Shown: positions 32,370-39,472 of the stretch, piece after piece
How the letters are laid out: the number at the start of each line of letters is the position of its first letter
Position numbering within the stretch: the first letter of the stretch is position 1
Source of the DNA: Seonamhaeicola sp. S2-3
GTDB taxonomy: Bacteria > Bacteroidota > Bacteroidia > Flavobacteriales > Flavobacteriaceae
Length of the DNA stretch: 64,000 nucleotides
Assembly (NCBI RefSeq): GCF_001971785.1
Contig: NZ_CP019389.1
Coordinates: forward strand, 3,688,837 to 3,752,836
Direction of reading: 5' to 3'
Notes under the pieces: model-generated
Told to the model about the DNA's origin: nothing
What the model saw: only the letters and a program-made list of their open reading frames with translations
Database searches by the model: none
Program-made: the position numbers and the translations under genes

Positions 32370-33212
32370 CTATATTTTTATTTGGTTGTTTATATTTTCT
32401 ATGCTTTTAAAAACCTCTTCATAACTTAAACTCTTATGGGTTTCCAATATTTGATTGATGAGTTTGCTTTCTTCTTTTTTACCCACTTCACTTGAAAGTA
32501 ACTCCTTAATACTTTGTTTAGCTTCTGGATAGTTTTCTAATACCTGATTGATATGAATCCCCAATAGGACAGCTCCACCCTTAACTATGGTATGGTCATC
32601 AGTATAAACTGCTTCAAAATGTTCTAGCGATTCGTCTCGATGGATTTCTAAATAGTTTTGCAGGATAAAAGCGATATCATCGGCATCTTTATTAGTTTTG
32701 TGATTTCGGTCTTTCCATGCCACTATTTTAAGGAGCCCTATACCTGCTAAAGATGCTATTTGGATGTCGATATCCTCATCGATATTAACCTTTAATGCGG
32801 CATCGTTTACTGCAGGAAAGCCAAGTACGGACATTGCGAATTCTTCGTCTGGGGGCCAGAAGATTTTATCATCTTCTTTCATAATATGACCAAAAGGCAC
32901 GATATCTAAATCGAACTTGCCTAAATATTGGAAGCGTTGTTTTTGGTCTGGGTCTTTGGTGAAATTGGGTAGTTGTGTGATGCCTTCTTCAACAGTTTTG
33001 TATTGCTCCCAATCGTTGATGGTGATGGCAATATCCAAATCGTGTGTTAAACGTCCGGAACTTTCATCATGCAACTCCATAATAATATCACGCGCTGTCG
33101 CCCCAATGACAAAAAAGGAAATATCAGATGCCTTGAAATAGTCGGTTAATTCCTGAAGAATAGGCTTTAATAGCGGATGGTTGAATTTTTTACTGGATAT
33201 GCTGTAACTCAT
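32370..33212 (-). CDS. AbiEii/AbiGii-like nucleotidyltransferase (toxin of a type IV-type pair)
   Basis: The 280-residue protein has the polymerase-beta-like nucleotidyltransferase motif: G37-A-T-A-R41-D near the start and H57-D58-L-D60, the metal-binding pair, plus the KDRNHKTNKDADDI segment characteristic of AbiEii/AbiGii proteins. Such toxins modify tRNA or other targets with nucleotides and stop growth during phage infection. The ATG at 33212 (rather than a TTG at 33218) gives a 23-base overlap with the AbiEi-like gene, so translation is coupled. The upstream partner should neutralise it, by transcriptional control or binding. Confidence 0.78.
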   Translation of the reverse strand: MSYSISSKKFNHPLLKPILQELTDYFKASDISFFVIGATARDIIMELHDESSGRLTHDLDIAITINDWEQYKTVEEGITQLPNFTKDPDQKQRFQYLGKFDLDIVPFGHIMKEDDKIFWPPDEEFAMSVLGFPAVNDAALKVNIDEDIDIQIASLAGIGLLKIVAWKDRNHKTNKDADDIAFILQNYLEIHRDESLEHFEAVYTDDHTIVKGGAVLLGIHINQVLENYPEAKQSIKELLSSEVGKKEESKLINQILETHKSLSYEEVFKSIENINNQIKI

Positions 33213-34194
33213 TTTCAAATATTTGATTCGCTATTTCCACATTTCTACCATAGCCGCTATTCATTAAATCGGTATAAATCAATAAGGCTGGCACCGTGCT
33301 TTGATTCCAGTTGTTGTTTTGCCAAAACTTTTGGCGCACTTCCACATTACCTGTTTTATCAGGAACTAAACGCAATGTTTTTGCTATTTCAGGTAATTCC
33401 AGATTGCTATAGATGGTAAATTCTTGCGGTCTTAAATTATCGGTTAGGATGGCTCCTGCAGGCTCACCACCCCAAAGGATCTCACTACCTGTTTGATTTA
33501 AAATTGTGTGACGCCAATTTTGAGCCATATCAGAACCTATAAACTTCATTCGGCTTCTTATAATTCGAGGTTTTAAAACGGTATTGAACTCCACCAACCA
33601 TCGTTCCAAAAGTTCTTCCTTATTTTTAAGTACTCTTTTATCTTTGGTTTTAATCAAATAATTTAATTCTTCCAGTTCTGCCATCACATTACTTACAGAA
33701 CCTAAAGATACGCCTACTTTTTCTGCGATTATTCTGTATGAATCCTGTAAGTTTTCAGGTTCGTTTAACAGATGGAAGATTATTTTAACTCCAGCCTCTT
33801 GAAAGGCTCTAGATTGATTGGTTTTATGCTTAACCCTTCTTTTTTGACCTTCTACAAAAATCATTACATCGTCTTTACTAATAAAAGCGTTGCCAGCAGT
33901 ATCTATATAATTAAAGCCCCTCTCCTTTAGCTGTTTTGCCGCCTCTTTAGATATATATTGTGCAATTAATATAATTGGCTTATTACTTCGATTTCTAATT
34001 TCTTCAAGCTGTGACAGTACCAATCCCTGATTAGAGGTTCTCATAGCTGATTTAGCCTCTACCACAAACTGCATGTTTTTGATATTCAAAATAGCATCAT
34101 ATTTAGCTCTTGAGGTTTCAATATCAATTGGTATATTGATAACGCTCTCCAAATTTGCTACAGCTTGATAAATAAAATCGTTATTGCGATACAT
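33190..34194 (-). CDS. AbiEi-like antitoxin/regulator with PD-(D/E)XK-like N-terminus
   Basis: The 334-residue protein matches the AbiEi-type antitoxin family found beside AbiEii nucleotidyltransferases. Residues about 1-120 hold a pattern D33...E46-x-K48, with flanking strands (FVVEAK, IILIAQY) resembling a PD-(D/E)XK nuclease-like core. A winged-helix segment follows (about 130-195, AGVKIIFHLLNEP to SLGSVSNVMAELE), and then a C-terminal domain of unknown structure with WGGEPAGAILT. It is expected to repress its own operon by binding the repeats upstream and to block the toxin. Whether the nuclease-like part is catalytic is unknown. Confidence 0.72.
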   Translation of the reverse strand: MYRNNDFIYQAVANLESVINIPIDIETSRAKYDAILNIKNMQFVVEAKSAMRTSNQGLVLSQLEEIRNRSNKPIILIAQYISKEAAKQLKERGFNYIDTAGNAFISKDDVMIFVEGQKRRVKHKTNQSRAFQEAGVKIIFHLLNEPENLQDSYRIIAEKVGVSLGSVSNVMAELEELNYLIKTKDKRVLKNKEELLERWLVEFNTVLKPRIIRSRMKFIGSDMAQNWRHTILNQTGSEILWGGEPAGAILTDNLRPQEFTIYSNLELPEIAKTLRLVPDKTGNVEVRQKFWQNNNWNQSTVPALLIYTDLMNSGYGRNVEIANQIFENELQHIQ

Positions 34195-34198
34195 AATC

Positions 34199-34270
34199 TA
34201 TTGTTCATTTATTTTTATCGTTCAGTGACAATGAACATTCAAATATATTGAACATTAAATTAAAAAACAA
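34199..34270 (-). promoter_or_regulatory. Autoregulated promoter of the AbiE-like operon with TGAACA repeats
   Basis: Minus-strand TATATTTG at 34247-34240 and TTG at 34270-34268 (20 bases apart) form a good Bacteroidota promoter. AATGAACA-type repeats surround it: ATTGTTCATT at 34200-34209, AATGAACATT at 34230-34239 and ATTGAACATT at 34248-34257, plus a GTTCA half-site at 34220-34224. The -7 box lies exactly between two copies. The winged-helix AbiEi-like protein is the obvious candidate to bind them. Confidence 0.7.
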
Positions 34271-34798
34271 GGAAAACATAAAGGAAAGCAAACATGGTTA
34301 TATTTCAATACGGAAAAGCGTAAACTAAAGGTCACAAATAATTGAACAAGCTTTTAATTAAATCTTAGGCATCATGTTAATTTCCTGATTGAAATCAAAA
34401 AATTACAATCAACGAATTGCTTCAATAATTTTTCTGAGACCCTAGATGTTTGGGTAATGTGCATATATTTTTTTGCAATCATGCCCCCTTCAAATCCTTT
34501 TGGACACAAAATCTAACATTCCATTTATAATTTTAAGTTGACTTTGTAATTAAACTTGGTCCATACGCCAATTAACAAAATTAATTGAAGAAAGGATAAT
34601 CACCCCATACTAAAACATTTAGGAATGAATTTTATATTATTTTTTTAATCATCCGATTCCATTAATTATTACAAATACATTTTTACTATTATCACCTAGT
34701 ATACCAAAAACCAACTTGTGAAGTAATGGGGCGACAAAAAATCGCAAATTTTGAACAAAAGTAAGCACGTGATTTTATATATTTACTTTTCAAAAAAC
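34271..34798. other. AT-rich island spacer with no gene seen
   Basis: About 530 bases with stops in all frames and no stretch resembling a known gene, terminator or repeat. GAACAAAAG and GCACGTGATTTT near 34752-34775 vaguely resemble the 12-bp units further right. It may be decayed coding sequence such as a lost integrase, but no trace can be read directly. Confidence 0.5.
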
Positions 34799-34905
34799 AC
34801 TAACAAAAGTGAACACAAAACTGAACACGTTTTGGAACACGATTTTCAATACAGACCTCTATAAATTACAGAAAACAAGGCGAATAACTACCCTTTTTGT
34901 AATTC
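34799..34905 (+). repeat. Right copy of the 107-bp internal island repeat
   Basis: Matches 32028-32134. It runs directly into the right attachment copy, with its last bases AATTC forming the start of that block. This is the expected place for recombinase arm-type sites at an element end. Confidence 0.75.
34811..34846 (+). repeat. Three 12-bp direct repeats GAACAC-N6
   Basis: Units GAACACAAAACT, GAACACGTTTTG and GAACACGATTTT follow each other without gap. The degenerate copy at 32040-32075 has GAACAC, GAACTC and GGACAC in the same phase. Regular spacing next to an att core suggests binding sites for a recombinase or an accessory protein. Confidence 0.6.
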
Positions 34906-35026
34906 ATAACCCGGAGGTCTCGAGTTCAAATCTCGATCTCGCTACAACAGGAAAATCATCCAAAATCAACGGTTTAGTTCACTCTAAACCGTTTTTTTAT
35001 GGAAAATATTTTAGATTTAATTACGG
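34902..35026 (+). repeat. Right copy of the tRNA-Met attachment repeat (attR)
   Basis: Contains the 3' part of the tRNA from the anticodon loop, the terminator and 28 bases after it. The 5' half of the tRNA is absent, so this copy cannot make a tRNA. Its sequence upstream is the 107-bp island end. Confidence 0.85.
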
Positions 35027-35029
35027 ATC

Positions 35030-35128
35030 ATGACCAAAAGTTGTGTTTTATGCAAAAATTGTAGTTATTCTAAAGAGAAAGAATTGAATCAAGTCCAAAA
35101 GTTGTGTGTAGATTGTATAAATAGTTAA
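35030..35128 (+). CDS. 32-residue Cys-rich ORF (doubtful)
   Basis: A frame from ATG 35030 encodes C5-xx-C8, C11, and C26-xx-C29, which looks like a miniature zinc ribbon. Both CxxC pairs are encoded by copies of the same DNA repeat (CCAAAAGTTGTGT), so the pattern may be a by-product of repeated DNA. No promoter or ribosome site stands out. Listed because of the pattern only. Confidence 0.25.
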   Translation: MTKSCVLCKNCSYSKEKELNQVQKLCVDCINS

Positions 35129-35279
35129 ATGATTCTCTTAAAAAAGACAACGTATTGAAACTTGCACTAGACACACTAAAAGTTTGTATTGCCTAATAAT
35201 ATTATTGTATTTAATAATCTGTATAGCTATTTTAGGACGGGTCACACTCACTACTCACCACTCACTATTCACTTCTCAC

Positions 35280-35352
35280 TCCTATAGATGTCCTATAGAT
35301 ATCCTATAGATGTCCTATGGATGTCCTATGGATGTCCTATGGATGTCCTATG
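35280..35352 (+). repeat. 11-bp tandem repeat TCCTATRGATG, 6.6 copies
   Basis: Units start at 35280, 35291, 35302, 35313, 35324 and 35335, then a partial unit. The first three read TCCTATAGAT(G/A), the next three TCCTATGGATG. The period equals about one helical turn, and the copies are nearly identical, so the array is recent or maintained. It is not a CRISPR array because there are no spacers. Confidence 0.85.
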
Positions 35353-35626
35353 CTTTACCTATGAGTAAAATTATTGAATTTTCCCAGCTCATAACCAATT
35401 GTTGTGTTTAGGAAAAAATTGGTCATAATCCATACAAATGAAGAATTTCGTTAGTTTTAGTGTGTTTCACTAAATCGAAATTGTTAATTAAAAATTCAGG
35501 TAAAAACAGTTTTAATAGGTTAAGGTAAGTTCTAATACAATAATTTTAAAACTTCAAAACTAAAACGATCTTTATTCACACACAACTTTTGGGGTTAATC
35601 CAAAATAACTAAAAAAATGCAAAAAT

Positions 35627-35655
35627 AAAGGCTGCCTTTTCAGACAGCCTTTTTA
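35627..35655 (-). terminator. Terminator of tRNA-Gly
   Basis: Minus strand: AAAGGCTG pairs with CAGCCTTT around a 10-base loop, followed by a T-rich stretch. It begins 2 bases beyond the tRNA 3' end. Confidence 0.75.
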
Positions 35656-35656
35656 G

Positions 35657-35729
35657 AGCGGGAGACCAGGTTCGAACTGGCGACATTCAGCTTGGAAGGC
35701 TGACGCTCTACCAACTGAGCTACTCCCGC
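35657..35729 (-). tRNA. tRNA-Gly (anticodon TCC)
   Basis: A 73-base cloverleaf: acceptor GCGGGAG/CTCCCGC, D stem GCTC/GAGC, anticodon loop CTTCCAA with TCC at 35694-35696, and T arm GCCAG-TTCGAAC-CTGGT. Discriminator T73, with no encoded CCA. It lies about 0.6 kb beyond the island end and shows no integration. Confidence 0.94.
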
Positions 35730-35740
35730 CTTTGTGGGTA

Positions 35741-35748
35741 CAAATATA
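35741..35748 (-). promoter_or_regulatory. -7 promoter element of tRNA-Gly
   Basis: TATATTTG on the minus strand, with TTTG-like bases (CAAA on the plus strand, 35770-35773) 21 bases upstream. The initiation point would be near 35735, 6 bases before the mature tRNA. Confidence 0.6.
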
Positions 35749-35778
35749 AATAAACTGTTTTATTATATGCAAAAAAAC

Positions 35779-36204
35779 CTACAACTTTTTTAAAAAATGA
35801 AAGCCTAAAATTTTAAAGCCTTCATTAAAATAGAATTTGTGAGAGGCACTATTTGATACATAGGTATTTAGCTCCATAACTTCGTAACCTTTATCGTTTA
35901 CATAATTGTAAATCCAGTCAAAAAATTGCTTCCCCAAACCATTTCCTCTATAACTTTTTTTAATATAAAGATGATCTGGCTCTACACTTCTTCCTGAATA
36001 ATGTCTTGTACAAAACCACAAACCACAAACTCCAACCAATTTTTCATTATCATAAACAACGGCGCATTCATAGTTATTAGAAATCATTTCTGAAAAACGC
36101 TGTTTTAAAATGGTTTTTGAAATTTTGCCTTCATTAAGTTTATAAACCAATGGTACAACAGTGTGTATTTTTTCTTTATCTAGAATTTTAAAGATGTATG
36201 ACAT
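35779..36204 (-). CDS. GNAT-family N-acetyltransferase
   Basis: The 141-residue protein has the GNAT acetyl-CoA loop (YRGNGLGKQFFDWIYNY) and the strand-loop pattern (LVGVCGLWF, DHLYIKKSYRG). It would acetylate an amine, but the acceptor is unknown. ATG 36204 was chosen because the promoter TACATTTG at 36231-36238 lies upstream and leaves the in-frame TTG at 36228 outside the transcript. It stands alone between tRNA-Gly and the M48 protease gene. Confidence 0.82.
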   Translation of the reverse strand: MSYIFKILDKEKIHTVVPLVYKLNEGKISKTILKQRFSEMISNNYECAVVYDNEKLVGVCGLWFCTRHYSGRSVEPDHLYIKKSYRGNGLGKQFFDWIYNYVNDKGYEVMELNTYVSNSASHKFYFNEGFKILGFHFLKKL

Positions 36205-36230
36205 AAACTTATTTTTAAAAAACACCAAAG

Positions 36231-36238
36231 CAAATGTA
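36231..36238 (-). promoter_or_regulatory. -7 promoter element of the GNAT gene
   Basis: TACATTTG on the minus strand matches TAnnTTTG. It lies 27 bases upstream of ATG 36204, giving a leader of about 20 bases. Confidence 0.5.
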
Positions 36239-36343
36239 AGTGACTTTTATTAAAACTAGTGTCTTAATATTACAAACAAACATGATTTATAACTTACACT
36301 AATATATTTTGTAAATTTAGTACCCTAATAGATATTATTAAAT

Positions 36344-37111
36344 ATGAGAGGAAGAAATCTTAAAATTAGATTATTAATAGGTGCTGCTATTGCTATATTT
36401 TTTGTATTAAAAAGATGTAGTCAACGAGAAGTTAACCCATATACAGGACGTACCCAAACTATTTCTATGAACGCCAATGAAGAAATTGCTATTGGCTTAC
36501 AAAGTGCTCCTCAAATGGCAGAACAACATGGTGGTTTATATCCTAACAACGAATATCAAGCATTTGTTGATAATGTTGGTAACAAATTAGTTAATAATAG
36601 TATTGCTAAAGAAACGCCTTATAAATACGAATTTCATTTACTTGCAGATGCAAACACAATTAACGCTTTTGCGCTTCCTGGAGGACAAATTTTTATTACC
36701 TATGCTTTATTTTCTAAACTAGAAAATGAAGACCAATTAGCAGGTGTTTTAGGGCATGAAATAGGTCATGTTTTAGGGAGACATAGTGCAGAACGTATAG
36801 CAGAAAGCGAATACTGGCAAGGTTTAGCAACTGCTGGCTCTGTTGGTGCAGACATGGGAGGTTTAGTTAGCGGTATTGGTCAGCAAACATTACTTACTAA
36901 TGGTAGAGATGATGAATTAGAAAGTGATGATTTAGGAGTACTCCTTATGTTAAAATCTGGGTATAACCCAGAGGAAATGATTGGAGTTATGGAAATTTTA
37001 AAAGCCGCCGCAGGTCCTAACAGAGTTCCTGAATTCCAAAGTACACACCCAGACCCTGACAATAGAATTGAAAAAATAAAAGAAGCTATAAATAAATATA
37101 AAAACCAATAA
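36344..37111 (+). CDS. M48-family metalloprotease (BepA/LoiP-like)
   Basis: The 255-residue protein has an N-terminal hydrophobic stretch (about residues 7-24) that targets it to the envelope, and the zinc motif H138-E-I-G-H142, with the third ligand in ELESDD about 50 residues later. The STHPDPDNRIEKI ending and EVNPYTGRTQ opening are usual for periplasmic M48 proteases that monitor outer-membrane protein assembly. It would cleave misfolded envelope proteins. A strong hairpin follows. Confidence 0.9.
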   Translation: MRGRNLKIRLLIGAAIAIFFVLKRCSQREVNPYTGRTQTISMNANEEIAIGLQSAPQMAEQHGGLYPNNEYQAFVDNVGNKLVNNSIAKETPYKYEFHLLADANTINAFALPGGQIFITYALFSKLENEDQLAGVLGHEIGHVLGRHSAERIAESEYWQGLATAGSVGADMGGLVSGIGQQTLLTNGRDDELESDDLGVLLMLKSGYNPEEMIGVMEILKAAAGPNRVPEFQSTHPDPDNRIEKIKEAINKYKNQ

Positions 37112-37140
37112 AAAAAGCCTCGGTTCCCGGGGCTTTTTTT
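37111..37140 (+). terminator. Terminator after the M48 protease gene
   Basis: AAAAAGCC...CGG pairs with CCG...GGCTTTTT, giving a GC-rich stem with a T run. It begins right after the stop codon. Confidence 0.75.
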
Positions 37141-37181
37141 AGACTAACTAACTCAAAATAATTACATAAAAATTATTATAA

Positions 37182-37586
37182 TTACTTTCTCTTTTTCTTC
37201 TTTAAACTTTCTTTAATAATAGCTGCGGCTTCATTAGCACCATGTAATTCGGCATATTTAAGCGCTGTATAATTTCTATTAGAACATCTCAATTTTAAAT
37301 TAGCTCCCTTTTCAATTAAAAGCTTTAAAATTTCAGTTCTGTTAAATTTTGCTGCATACATTGCAGGAGTCATTCCGTTAGAGCGTTGATTTACATCTGC
37401 GCCTCTTTCAATGAGTTTCTTTACTGTATCAAAATCGCCTTTAGCAATAGATACACAAAAAGAATTTACTTTAAAAAAATACTCAAAAGAACTATTGTTA
37501 TCAATAGTTGAAGTAGCAGAATTTGCGTTAACCGAAACAACGGCAACACACAAAGCAAGTGCGGTGGTAATGATTGTTTTTTTCAT
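37182..37586 (-). CDS. Secreted ankyrin-repeat protein
   Basis: The 134-residue protein has a signal peptide (about residues 1-21) and about three ankyrin repeats, seen from DTVKKLIERGADVNQRS through NRTEILKLLIEKGANLKLR. Such small exported ankyrin proteins are frequent in flavobacteria. The likely role is protein binding in the periplasm. It ends with the basic sequence LKKKKRK. The 250-base gap to gpmI holds nothing else. Confidence 0.85.
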   Translation of the reverse strand: MKKTIITTALALCVAVVSVNANSATSTIDNNSSFEYFFKVNSFCVSIAKGDFDTVKKLIERGADVNQRSNGMTPAMYAAKFNRTEILKLLIEKGANLKLRCSNRNYTALKYAELHGANEAAAIIKESLKKKKRK

Positions 37587-37805
37587 GATGAAAGGTTTTA
37601 ATTTGATTAATATAATTCGTTTCTTGATACACTAAAGAGACGATTATTTTTTGAAATTGTTACACGCTTTCTTTTTTATAACACTTTTTTAACGTTCATT
37701 TTACAAACTATTAACGAAAACGTTTTCTTTAAAAACTTTATGAAAAAGCTAGAAAAATTAAGGTTTTTCAGCGTTTTTTATACACGCTATTAAAGCAAAC
37801 TTCTG

Positions 37806-37813
37806 TATCTTTG
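37806..37813 (+). promoter_or_regulatory. -7 promoter element of gpmI
   Basis: TATCTTTG matches TAnnTTTG and lies 23 bases upstream of the ATG at 37837. An A/T-rich region precedes it but no clear TTG box is visible. Confidence 0.55.
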
Positions 37814-37836
37814 TGTAGTCTTAAAATTTATTAAAA

Positions 37837-39354
37837 ATGAACAAAAAAGTTATCTTAATGATACTAGATGGCTGGGGAAATTCTCCCGATCCAAAAGTAT
37901 CTGCAATAGACCATGCTAATACACCTTTTATAGATGCTCTTTACACCAAATACCCATACGCTACTTTAAGAACAGACGGACTTCATGTTGGGCTTCCCGA
38001 AGGGCAAATGGGAAATAGCGAAGTTGGACACATGAATCTTGGAGCCGGCAGAATTGTATATCAAGATTTGGTTAAAGTTAATTTAGCTGTTGAAAACAAA
38101 ACACTTAACAACGAAAAAGTATTAGTTGATGCTTTTAATTACGCTAAAGAAAACAATAAAAATGTTCATTTTTTAGGTTTATTAAGTGATGGTGGTGTTC
38201 ATTCCCATATTAATCATTTATTAGGGTTAATTGATGCTGCTAACGATTTTGGTATTGAAAACTCTTATGTTCATGGCTTTACAGACGGTAGAGATGTAGA
38301 CCCTAAATCTGGTGCAGGATTTGTAAAACAACTACAAAATCATATTGAAAATACAAACACCCAAATAGCTAGTGTTTCAGGACGTTATTATGCCATGGAT
38401 AGAGATAAACGTTGGGAACGCATTAAACTAGTTTATGACGCGCTAGTAAATGGCAATGGCGTAACTTCAACAGATATTATTGGCAGTATTGAAGAAAACT
38501 ACGCCAATGATGTAACCGATGAGTTTATTAAACCCATAGTAGCCGTTAACAATGATAACAAACCTGTTGCTACTATTAAAGAAGATGACGTGATTATCTT
38601 TTTTAATTTTAGAACAGACCGCGGACGTGAATTAACTGAAGCTTTATCGCAAACTGATTTTCCTGAGCATAATATGAAAAAACTTAAATTATATTATGTT
38701 ACACTCACAAATTATAATGACACTTATAAGAACATTAACGTAATTTTCAATAAAGAGAATTTAACAGAAACTTTAGGTGAAGTTTTAGAAAAAAATAACA
38801 AGAAACAAATAAGAATTGCTGAAACCGAAAAATACCCACACGTAACATTCTTCTTTTCTGGCGGACGTGAAGAACCTTTTAAAGGCGAAAAACGTATTTT
38901 AAGAAACTCTCCAAAAGTTGCTACTTACGATTTAAAACCAGAAATGAGTGCCTATGAATTACGTGATGCTTTAATTCCAGAATTAGAAAAAGGTGATGTA
39001 GATTTTGTTTGCTTAAACTTTGCTAATGGTGATATGGTTGGGCATACTGGTGTTATGGAAGCTGCAATAAAAGCCTGCGAAGCTGTTGATGAATGTGTTA
39101 AAGATGTGGTTACAACTGCTTTAGAAAATGATTACACAACACTTTTAATAGCAGATCATGGTAACTGTGAAACCATGATTAACCCTGATGGTACACCAAA
39201 TACCGCTCATACAACCAACCCTGTTCCTGTTATTTTAATTGATAAAGAATTAACAGAAATTAAAGATGGTATTTTAGGTGATATGGCACCTACCATTTTA
39301 AAACTTATGGGAGTTAAACAGCCAGAAGCTATGACACAACACGCTTTAATATAG
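37837..39354 (+). CDS. gpmI: 2,3-bisphosphoglycerate-independent phosphoglycerate mutase
   Basis: The 505-residue protein has the alkaline-phosphatase-like metal motif (D11 in ILDGWG) and the catalytic serine S61 in GQMGNSEVGHMN, followed by the HGFTDGRD and GRYYAMDRD stretches, and the C-terminal ADHGNCETM metal site. It interconverts 3- and 2-phosphoglycerate in glycolysis with Mn2+. Length and motifs are normal. A terminator follows. Confidence 0.97.
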   Translation: MNKKVILMILDGWGNSPDPKVSAIDHANTPFIDALYTKYPYATLRTDGLHVGLPEGQMGNSEVGHMNLGAGRIVYQDLVKVNLAVENKTLNNEKVLVDAFNYAKENNKNVHFLGLLSDGGVHSHINHLLGLIDAANDFGIENSYVHGFTDGRDVDPKSGAGFVKQLQNHIENTNTQIASVSGRYYAMDRDKRWERIKLVYDALVNGNGVTSTDIIGSIEENYANDVTDEFIKPIVAVNNDNKPVATIKEDDVIIFFNFRTDRGRELTEALSQTDFPEHNMKKLKLYYVTLTNYNDTYKNINVIFNKENLTETLGEVLEKNNKKQIRIAETEKYPHVTFFFSGGREEPFKGEKRILRNSPKVATYDLKPEMSAYELRDALIPELEKGDVDFVCLNFANGDMVGHTGVMEAAIKACEAVDECVKDVVTTALENDYTTLLIADHGNCETMINPDGTPNTAHTTNPVPVILIDKELTEIKDGILGDMAPTILKLMGVKQPEAMTQHALI

Positions 39355-39379
39355 TTACAAACTCCTCATTATATAATTA

Positions 39380-39410
39380 AAAACCTCGCATATTTGCGGG
39401 GTTTTGTTTT
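39380..39410 (+). terminator. Terminator after gpmI
   Basis: AACCTCGCA pairs with TGCGGGGTT around a four-base loop, followed by T residues. Confidence 0.75.
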
Positions 39411-39447
39411 TACCTTAATATCAAAAAATCTCTCATAAAAAATATTG

Positions 39448-39455
39448 TATTTTTG
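39448..39455 (+). promoter_or_regulatory. -7 promoter element of the 39473 gene
   Basis: TATTTTTG matches TAnnTTTG, 17 bases upstream of the ATG. Confidence 0.5.
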
Positions 39456-39472
39456 CGTAAACTCAAGTCTAA

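Larger units (their letters stand above)
29817..35026. mobile_element. Genomic island integrated in the 3' half of tRNA-Met (integrase lost)
   Basis: The 125 bases 29817-29941 (from the anticodon loop of tRNA-Met through its terminator) recur at 34902-35026 with two mismatches, so about 5.1 kb lies between two copies of an attachment site. Insertion at a tRNA 3' end with restoration of the tRNA is the habit of tyrosine recombinases. No integrase, relaxase or transfer gene is inside. Contents: unknown ORF 29914, two small lipoproteins, a membrane protein, and the AbiE-like operon 32117-34194. A second repeat pair (32028-32134, 34799-34905) suggests stacking or internal deletion. Confidence 0.75.
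35129..35656. other. Gene-free region with dispersed and tandem repeats
   Basis: Between the tRNA-Met island and tRNA-Gly. It holds CACTCACTACTCACC-like short repeats (about 35246-35279), an 11-bp tandem array (35280-35352), an inverted repeat ACCAATT/AATTGGT (35394-35400 and 35417-35423), and an inverted copy of the CCAAAAGTTGTGT repeat (35574-35601). Direct copies of the last stand at 35025-35050 and 35086-35110. No protein-coding signal was found. Confidence 0.55.

Noticed and set aside
34271..34798. Search for a decayed integrase
   Set aside because: No R-H-R-Y or other recombinase pattern can be read in any frame; stops are dense.
34902..34944. Possible second tRNA-Met
   Set aside because: Only the 3' part (from the anticodon loop) is present. 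The 5' acceptor and D arm are absent, so it is an attachment-site copy.
34809..35033. Reading frame of 74 codons across the right att repeat
   Set aside because: It reads through the 3' end of a tRNA sequence and terminator, giving the usual false tRNA-derived peptide. No promoter or family match.
35280..35352. Possible CRISPR array
   Set aside because: Units are 11 bp and directly adjacent with no unique spacers; no cas genes are near.
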